Shown one piece after another: positions 59,086 through 64,000 of a stretch of DNA of 64,000 bases. The notes under the pieces were generated by a model. The model made no database searches, was not told the origin of the DNA, and saw only the letters and a list, made by a program, of their open reading frames with translations. Both the position numbers and the translations under genes were made by a program. Source of the stretch: Adhaeribacter pallidiroseus (GTDB lineage Bacteria; Bacteroidota; Bacteroidia; Cytophagales; Hymenobacteraceae); the NCBI RefSeq assembly GCF_003340495.1, contig NZ_QASA01000001.1, positions 2,666,001-2,730,000 of the forward strand. Direction: 5' to 3'. Position 1 is the stretch's first letter; each line of letters starts with the position of its first letter.

Positions 59086-60495
59086 TTAATTGCTCTCGGC
59101 AAAGTTGGCACCGGTATGAAACGTGGAAGCTGGCAAACCCGCTTTGTTATACAAATTAGGTTCCGCAATATTATCCCAGGCAAACCGCACGGCCACCGGA
59201 TTTTTAATTTCCGGGGCTTGCACAAGTACTGTTTTACCACTAATCTTGGCAGAAGCAGGCACAAACCGATTATCCGGTCCGGCTATTTCAAAGTGGGTTA
59301 GTTCTTTGCCGTTTTTTACTACTAATCCGGTTTCCACGTGATCAAAATTAATCCGGATTTTGTTACCTTCTACTTGCATGCTTTTGTACAAAGGGCCTGA
59401 ATAAGTCACTTCTTTTTTGCCGTAGGTTTTCGCTAAAGCCAGATTAGCCAATCGTAAACCCACGTCTATCTTATTTCTGGGGTGAATATCGTCTTTATTA
59501 CCAATATCACTGATAACCACCATGCCGGTACCAGGAGTAGTTAAAGTGCGTCGTTGAGCTTCGCGCAACATGGCGCCTTCGTGCGGTCGGCCGTACTTAT
59601 AAGGTGCTAGTTGCACCAAATAAAAAGGAAAATCTTGCTGCCATTGTTGGCGCCAATTCTGTATTAAAGCCGGAAGCAACTGCGCATAATTGCCCGGATC
59701 ACTCACGTTGGCTTCGCCCTGGTACCACAAAGCACCAGCCACCCGGTACGGAATAAGCGGGGCAATCATGGCGTTATAAGCTTTACCGGGTTTAACCGGC
59801 CCCCAGGGTACCTCCTCGAGTTTCGCCGCCGCCTGGGCTAAGCTTTGGTTTTGCGCAATAGCCTCAGGATTGATCCATACTTCGGCGGGCGTGCCTCCCC
59901 AACTACTATTAATTAGGCCAACCGGCTGATTTAGGGTTTGATGAATTTGCCGGCCAAAAAAGTAACCTACTGCGCTAAAATGCGGCATAGTTTGCGGCGT
60001 GCACACTACCCATTCGCCCGCGACATCAATTTGGGCGCCATCGGCGGATCTGTGAGGCACCGTAAAAAACCGGATGGACGGAAAATTAGCCTTGGGGATT
60101 TCCGGCGCTCCGTTATCAATACCGGCATTGGTGGTCCATTCCATGTTCGATTGCCCGGAGCACAGCCACACTTCTCCAATCAGTACATCTTCCAGGTTAA
60201 TGGCGTTGTGCCCTTTTACTGTCATGGAAAAAGGACCTCCCGCCGCCGGCGTTTTGAGTTTTACTTGCCATTGCGCCAGATTACTCGCCTTTGTTTTAAC
60301 GGCTTCCTGGTTCCAGCTGCCGGTAACCGTAACCTCTTCCCCGGGATTGCCCCAACCCCAAATAGTAACTTCGGCATTTTGTTGCAACACCATGTGGTTC
60401 CCGAATATCTTAGGCAAGGATACGGCCTTAGCCGGCACAATACTATGTATTAACGCCAAGCTAAGCGTAATGGTAAACAAGAAGAATCTAGACAT
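59086..60495 (-). CDS. Sialate O-acetylesterase-type esterase
   Basis: 469 residues with a signal peptide (MSRFFLFTITLSLALIHSIVPAKA). An SGNH-like hydrolase: block I CSGQSNMEW near residues 112-120 with the nucleophile Ser, ALWYQGEANVSDPGNYAQLL as the middle block, and a DDIHPRNKIDVG block with catalytic Asp/His. N- and C-terminal beta domains flank it (HMVLQQNAEVTIWGWGNPGE). The family removes acetyl esters from sialic acid or from plant polysaccharides. Next to an alpha-galactosidase, a plant or mucin glycan role is plausible. Confidence 0.9.
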   Translation of the reverse strand: MSRFFLFTITLSLALIHSIVPAKAVSLPKIFGNHMVLQQNAEVTIWGWGNPGEEVTVTGSWNQEAVKTKASNLAQWQVKLKTPAAGGPFSMTVKGHNAINLEDVLIGEVWLCSGQSNMEWTTNAGIDNGAPEIPKANFPSIRFFTVPHRSADGAQIDVAGEWVVCTPQTMPHFSAVGYFFGRQIHQTLNQPVGLINSSWGGTPAEVWINPEAIAQNQSLAQAAAKLEEVPWGPVKPGKAYNAMIAPLIPYRVAGALWYQGEANVSDPGNYAQLLPALIQNWRQQWQQDFPFYLVQLAPYKYGRPHEGAMLREAQRRTLTTPGTGMVVISDIGNKDDIHPRNKIDVGLRLANLALAKTYGKKEVTYSGPLYKSMQVEGNKIRINFDHVETGLVVKNGKELTHFEIAGPDNRFVPASAKISGKTVLVQAPEIKNPVAVRFAWDNIAEPNLYNKAGLPASTFHTGANFAESN

Positions 60496-60912
60496 GAAGT
60501 AAATTAAGTGGTTATTTCCTAACTACAATACTGATATTTATTTTTGAAGATAACAACGAGTGAGTTTCCGAATTTTTTAAATTTTTGCGTTGGTAGAGCC
60601 ATGGCTTGGCCTAAATTTCTCGTTGACTGGTTTTTACTCACCAGCTCCGAACTTTTCTGCCCCAGGAGCCTCTTTTTTAACTTTAAAGAAGCGGCCCTGC
60701 CGTGCGCCAGGGTTCTACTCTGGCCGCAATGCATGTAACCCACCCACTTAAATTTTTAAAATTAGTACTTACCCTTTTGGTTACAATCCCCTTTATCGGT
60801 TCATGAAATCAGAAAAAATATGTGCGAATTTCCAAAACTTACCTGTAATTTACCGGTATTAACCAGCCTTATCCTGGGCCTAAACTCCATTCATCTGCTT
60901 TAATTATTGATT
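60496..60912. other. Divergent interval upstream of the alpha-galactosidase
   Basis: 417 nt, no supported gene. An AT word (TTTTTTAAATTTTTGCG) lies at about 60574-60590. It presumably holds promoters for both flanking glycan enzymes. Confidence 0.35.
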
Positions 60913-63144
60913 ATGAACCACTTTACCCGCGGCAATTTTTTATCCGGCTGCTTTTTAAAAAGCAGTAGTTTGTTTCTTTTTTTTATTTGTAGTTCTATGG
61001 TACCGGTCCTAGCCCAAAAAGCCACCATTATTCCCATTGAAACGCAGCACTTTGGCATGGCCCTGCAGGTAGGAACCGACCAACGAGTCGGGATCATTCA
61101 TTTTGGCACCAAACTAAATAATAGCGCCGAGTACCAGTACGCCCCGGCGATGAACCGGCGCGGCGACGATTATTCGGGCATTCTAAACGCCGCTTATACC
61201 CCCGGTGGGTCGCGCAACCTGGTAGAACCAGCTATACAGGTAACCCACGCCGACGGCAACACGTCGCTGGATTTACAGTACGTGCGCCACAATGTACAAA
61301 AAGCCGATAACAATGTTAGCACCACCAGTGTGGTGCTCCGCGACCCAGCCTATGGGCTGGAAGTTACCCTGTATTATAAAGTATACGCCGCCCAGGACGT
61401 AGTAGAACAATGGTCAGTAATTAAGAACAACGAAAAAGGCAACGTAACCCTTAATAAATACGCTTCAGCTAACCTGTACTTATCGGCAAATAATTATTGG
61501 CTGAAACACTACCATGGCGATTGGGCCAAAGAAATGCAACCCGAAGAAGTTCGCCTGACATCCGGTATTAAAGTACTCGACACGAAACTGGGTACCCGCG
61601 CCAACCTATACCAACCGCCTACCTTTATGGTTTCGCTGGACCGGCCGGCAACCGAAGACGAAGGCCGGGTGTTGTACGGCTCGGTAGAATGGACCGGTAA
61701 TTTCCGGGTAGATTTAGAAGTAGATCCTTTAAATAATTTACGCCTGATTGCCGGCATTAACCCGCACGCCTCGGAATACACCTTAACCAAGGGCCAGGAA
61801 TTTACTACACCGCTGTTTTTATATACCTATTCGGATAAAGGTAAAGGAGCCGCTAGCCGCAGCCTGCATCGCTGGGCCCGCCAATACCGCATCTTGCAAG
61901 GCAACGGCTCACGCCTGACTTTATTAAACAACTGGGAAGCTACTTTCTTTGATTTTAACGAACCCAAATTGGCCGAGTTAATTAAGGATACCAAAAAATT
62001 AGGCGTAGACTTGTTCTTACTCGACGACGGCTGGTTCGCCAACAAATATCCCCGCAACGCCGATAACGCCGGCCTCGGTGACTGGCAGGAAAACGTAAAA
62101 AAATTGCCGCACGGCATAGGTTATCTGGTAAAAGAAGCCCAGAACAACCAGGTAAAATTTGGTATTTGGGTAGAACCCGAAATGGTAAACCCCAAAAGTG
62201 AGCTGTACGAAAAGCACCCGGAATGGGTCATTAAAGAACCGAAGCGGCCCGAGCATTTGTACCGCAACCAATTGGTGCTGGATTTAAGTAACCCGAAAGT
62301 ACAAGATTTTGTGTTCGGCGTACTGGATAATATTATGACCAAAAACCCAAATGTCGCTTTTTTTAAATGGGATTGCAATGCAGTTATATACAACGCGCAC
62401 TCCGCGTATTTAAAAGATAAACAGTCGCATTTGTACGTCGATTATGTGCGGGGTTTATACCGGGTGCTGGAACGATTCCGGGCTAAATACCCCAACTTGC
62501 CCATGATGTTGTGTTCCGGTGGCGGTGGCCGCGTAGATTATGGGGCCTTAAAGTACTTTACCGAGTTCTGGGTAAGCGACAACACCGATCCGCTGGAGCG
62601 CATTTTTATGCAGTACGAGTATTCTTACTTTTTCCCGGCCATTGCCCACGACAACCACGTAACCGACTGGGGCAAGCAACCCATTAAATTCCGGACCGAT
62701 GTTGCTATGATGGGGAAATTGGGTTTTGACATTGTAGTAAGCAAACTGGAACCGAATGATCTAAAATTCTGCCAGGACGCCGTAAGCACTTATAAATCGC
62801 TGAGTGACGTTATTTGGCACGGTGATTTATACCGTTTAGCCAGCCCGCGCGAAAACGATTTTGCCTCCGTGTTATACGTGAACGAGGCCCAAGACCGGGC
62901 CGTGATGTTTAACTATTTGGTATCGAGCCGTTACCAAGCTGGCACTACCTCTCCGATAAAACTCAGCGGTTTAAACCCAACTAAAAAGTATCAGGTAAAA
63001 GAAATTAATTTATATCCTGGCACAAAATCTAACATTACCGGCGAAACCAGCTTATCCGGCAATTACCTCATGACCATTGGCTTTAACCCCAACGTTAATG
63101 CCCGCCGGGCCAGCGTTATCCTCGAAGTAACGGAAATAAAGTAA
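60913..63144 (+). CDS. GH36-type alpha-galactosidase
   Basis: 743 residues from the ATG at 60913 (a TTG at 60907 would add two). Signal peptide (FLKSSSLFLFFICSSMVPVLAQ), N-terminal beta-supersandwich, then a TIM barrel: LFLLDDGWFANKYPRN, WVEPEMVNPKSELYEKHPEW, the nucleophile Asp near 487 in FFKWDCN, and the acid/base region VSDNTDP near 556. GH36 enzymes release terminal alpha-1,6-galactose from raffinose-type oligosaccharides or galactomannan. Periplasmic. Adjacent divergent acetylesterase. Confidence 0.94.
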   Translation: MNHFTRGNFLSGCFLKSSSLFLFFICSSMVPVLAQKATIIPIETQHFGMALQVGTDQRVGIIHFGTKLNNSAEYQYAPAMNRRGDDYSGILNAAYTPGGSRNLVEPAIQVTHADGNTSLDLQYVRHNVQKADNNVSTTSVVLRDPAYGLEVTLYYKVYAAQDVVEQWSVIKNNEKGNVTLNKYASANLYLSANNYWLKHYHGDWAKEMQPEEVRLTSGIKVLDTKLGTRANLYQPPTFMVSLDRPATEDEGRVLYGSVEWTGNFRVDLEVDPLNNLRLIAGINPHASEYTLTKGQEFTTPLFLYTYSDKGKGAASRSLHRWARQYRILQGNGSRLTLLNNWEATFFDFNEPKLAELIKDTKKLGVDLFLLDDGWFANKYPRNADNAGLGDWQENVKKLPHGIGYLVKEAQNNQVKFGIWVEPEMVNPKSELYEKHPEWVIKEPKRPEHLYRNQLVLDLSNPKVQDFVFGVLDNIMTKNPNVAFFKWDCNAVIYNAHSAYLKDKQSHLYVDYVRGLYRVLERFRAKYPNLPMMLCSGGGGRVDYGALKYFTEFWVSDNTDPLERIFMQYEYSYFFPAIAHDNHVTDWGKQPIKFRTDVAMMGKLGFDIVVSKLEPNDLKFCQDAVSTYKSLSDVIWHGDLYRLASPRENDFASVLYVNEAQDRAVMFNYLVSSRYQAGTTSPIKLSGLNPTKKYQVKEINLYPGTKSNITGETSLSGNYLMTIGFNPNVNARRASVILEVTEIK

Positions 63145-63204
63145 CGCCTAGAAGTTCCGGTTATCGGTTAATTTTGGGTGGATATATGGAATAGTTAAGG
63201 TAAA

Positions 63205-63247
63205 TATAATGCAGATAACCGGAGTAACTCCGTTTATCTGATAGTTG
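63205..63247 (+). repeat. 43-nt conserved palindromic repeat, copy B (start of cassette B)
   Basis: It matches copy A (10735-10777) at 38 of 43 positions. Here the hairpin is longer, CAGATAACCGGA (63212-63223) and TCCGTTTATCTG (63229-63240), with one mismatch and a 5-nt loop. It ends in GTTG, which begins the box GTTGTACCAA (63244-63253). Confidence 0.8.
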
Positions 63248-63262
63248 TACCAAATTTAAAAA

Positions 63263-63610
63263 ATGGAATATCCAGAAGAGTATGAGTTAATGGCGGTATT
63301 TGAGTCCGAACCAATTATGCTTGATCCAGATGTTCCATTTTATTATAACAAATCGACATATAAATACACAAACTCTGAAAAAGAGGAATTTACATTTTCG
63401 ATTTTACCCTCATATAGTGAAATTTCCATTAATGTAACTATAGCTAATTTTGAAATTGCTAATTTGAGTTTGCAAAATATAAGAAACTTCAAAATACTAA
63501 GCGACAACAAATTAGAAAAAAGAATTATGTTATCTGGAGAAAACTACTTGCTGAAAATTCAATTGAAACCAAAATTCAGCATTCAGTTCAAAGAAGAAAT
63601 AGAAAAATAG
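63263..63610 (+). CDS. Hypothetical cassette-borne protein
   Basis: 115 residues, soluble, acidic and Lys/Asn/Ile-rich, starting MEYPEEYELMAVFESEPIML. Alternating strands (FTFSILPSYSEISINVTIAN) suggest a beta-rich fold; no family is recognised. The gene is clearly more AT-rich than the GH36 gene beside it. It starts 10 nt after box GTTGTACCAA and its stop is 5 nt before the complementary box TTGGTACAAC (63615-63624). This tight fit is that of an integron gene cassette. Confidence 0.7.
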   Translation: MEYPEEYELMAVFESEPIMLDPDVPFYYNKSTYKYTNSEKEEFTFSILPSYSEISINVTIANFEIANLSLQNIRNFKILSDNKLEKRIMLSGENYLLKIQLKPKFSIQFKEEIEK

Positions 63611-63614
63611 AAAC

Positions 63615-63683
63615 TTGGTACAACACAATGTATACAAAACCCTTGCTTCGCTACAGGCTTTGCATACACGCAGCCCGTTGTGT
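63615..63683 (+). other. attC-like recombination site between cassettes
   Basis: It starts with TTGGTACAAC, the exact complement of the cassette's own left box, and ends GTTGTGT (63677-63683). Inside, TGTAT-a-CAAA-a-CC (63629-63641) pairs with GG-c-TTTG-c-ATACA (63656-63668) around a 14-nt loop, with single mismatches like the unpaired bases of attC. The AAC/GTT core triplets are kept; the full RYYYAAC and GTTRRRY consensus is not. Confidence 0.65.
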
Positions 63684-63692
63684 TTAATTAAA

Positions 63693-64000
63693 ATGAAAGA
63701 AGGATACAAATTCATAATACAACCTGACGGGAGTGAACGAGAAATCGACTGGCCTGAATTGAATCATTTAAAGAAGGATATTCTTTGGATTTTTGATGAG
63801 AATTATGGTGACCTTGGGAATGCCTTTGTTCCATCCTATTCATTTTCACAGAGATATTGGGAGTATTTAACTTTGGATGGTGATAAATGGTTTTATGAAG
63901 AAGATAAAGCCTTTTATCATCGGGGCTTGCTTATCATACTATTGTGTTGCTGTTCCGAATATATAGATATCCCAACAGGTAGCCAGGAAGTTTTTCCTCG
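63693..64000 (+). CDS. Second cassette-borne hypothetical protein (3' partial)
   Basis: 102 complete codons from the ATG at 63693 to the window edge with no stop. It starts MKEGYKFIIQPDGSEREIDW and continues YSFSQRYWEYLTLDGDKWFY. Acidic and aromatic-rich, no signal peptide, no recognised family; the general look is of a small cytosolic immunity- or SMI1-like protein, which is only an impression. It begins 16 nt after the presumed crossover G|TT at 63677. Confidence 0.6.
   Translation, partial: MKEGYKFIIQPDGSEREIDWPELNHLKKDILWIFDENYGDLGNAFVPSYSFSQRYWEYLTLDGDKWFYEEDKAFYHRGLLIILLCCCSEYIDIPTGSQEVFP

Overview
The window reads as a piece of a chromosome from a Bacteroidota bacterium, most likely a Cytophagales/Hymenobacteraceae member (Adhaeribacter-like; this genus guess is inference). 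The reasons are two SusC/SusD pairs, a type IX secretion C-terminal sorting domain, CRTAC1/ASPIC and DUF6371-type proteins, an Nramp transporter with a C-terminal universal stress domain, a TAnnTTTG-type promoter, and weak or absent Shine-Dalgarno sequences. No rRNA, tRNA, CRISPR array, phage or plasmid replication gene was seen.

Layout. 0-3.3 kb: end of an Nramp-USP gene, a thioredoxin-like protein, mnmE and an HxlR regulator. 3.3-10.5 kb: a long regulatory interval, then a complete tripartite RND efflux operon. 10.7-13.1 kb: a small AT-rich gene lying between integron-cassette-like boxes; the right-hand box is split exactly by a group IIC intron with its reverse transcriptase on the opposite strand. 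13.4-16.2 kb: an NmrA-type reductase, two divergent STAS-like genes (one frameshifted) and a DUF937-like protein. 16.8-19.9 kb: a histidine kinase with a cyclic-nucleotide-binding-like domain (frameshifted) next to a receiver/thioredoxin-reductase-like fusion. 20.4-21.4 kb: small genes and a cold-shock protein. 21.9-27.9 kb: a five-gene cluster of TerY-like VWA, PP2C phosphatase, protein kinase, membrane-anchored ASKHA-like protein and Pro-rich coiled-coil protein. 28.2-30.4 kb: a beta-propeller and a toprim/DUF6371 protein.

31.1-37.2 kb holds susC-susD-sulfatase on the plus strand. 37.4-41.6 kb holds a quinone-reductase-like enzyme, a zeta-toxin operon, a HigA antitoxin, a broken MarR gene and a 2-hydroxyacid dehydrogenase. 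41.7-56.2 kb is all minus strand: a CRTAC1-type protein (two frameshifts) coupled to a vanadium haloperoxidase-like enzyme, then susC-susD, a CE15-type esterase and a beta-helix protein. 57.2-63.1 kb holds a miniature type IX-sorted protein, a PAS histidine kinase (frameshifted), a sialate O-acetylesterase and a GH36 alpha-galactosidase. The window ends in a second pair of integron-cassette-like genes with an attC-like hairpin between them.

Themes. Glycan capture and degradation dominates the right half: TonB-dependent porins, surface lipoproteins, sulfatase, esterases and alpha-galactosidase. The left half is signalling and stress response. Two loci 52 kb apart share a 43-nt repeat and the same cassette logic with no integrase visible; these and the TerY/PP2C/kinase cluster are the best candidates for something new. 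Five reading-frame breaks all fall in homopolymer runs, so several of the pseudogenes may be sequencing errors.
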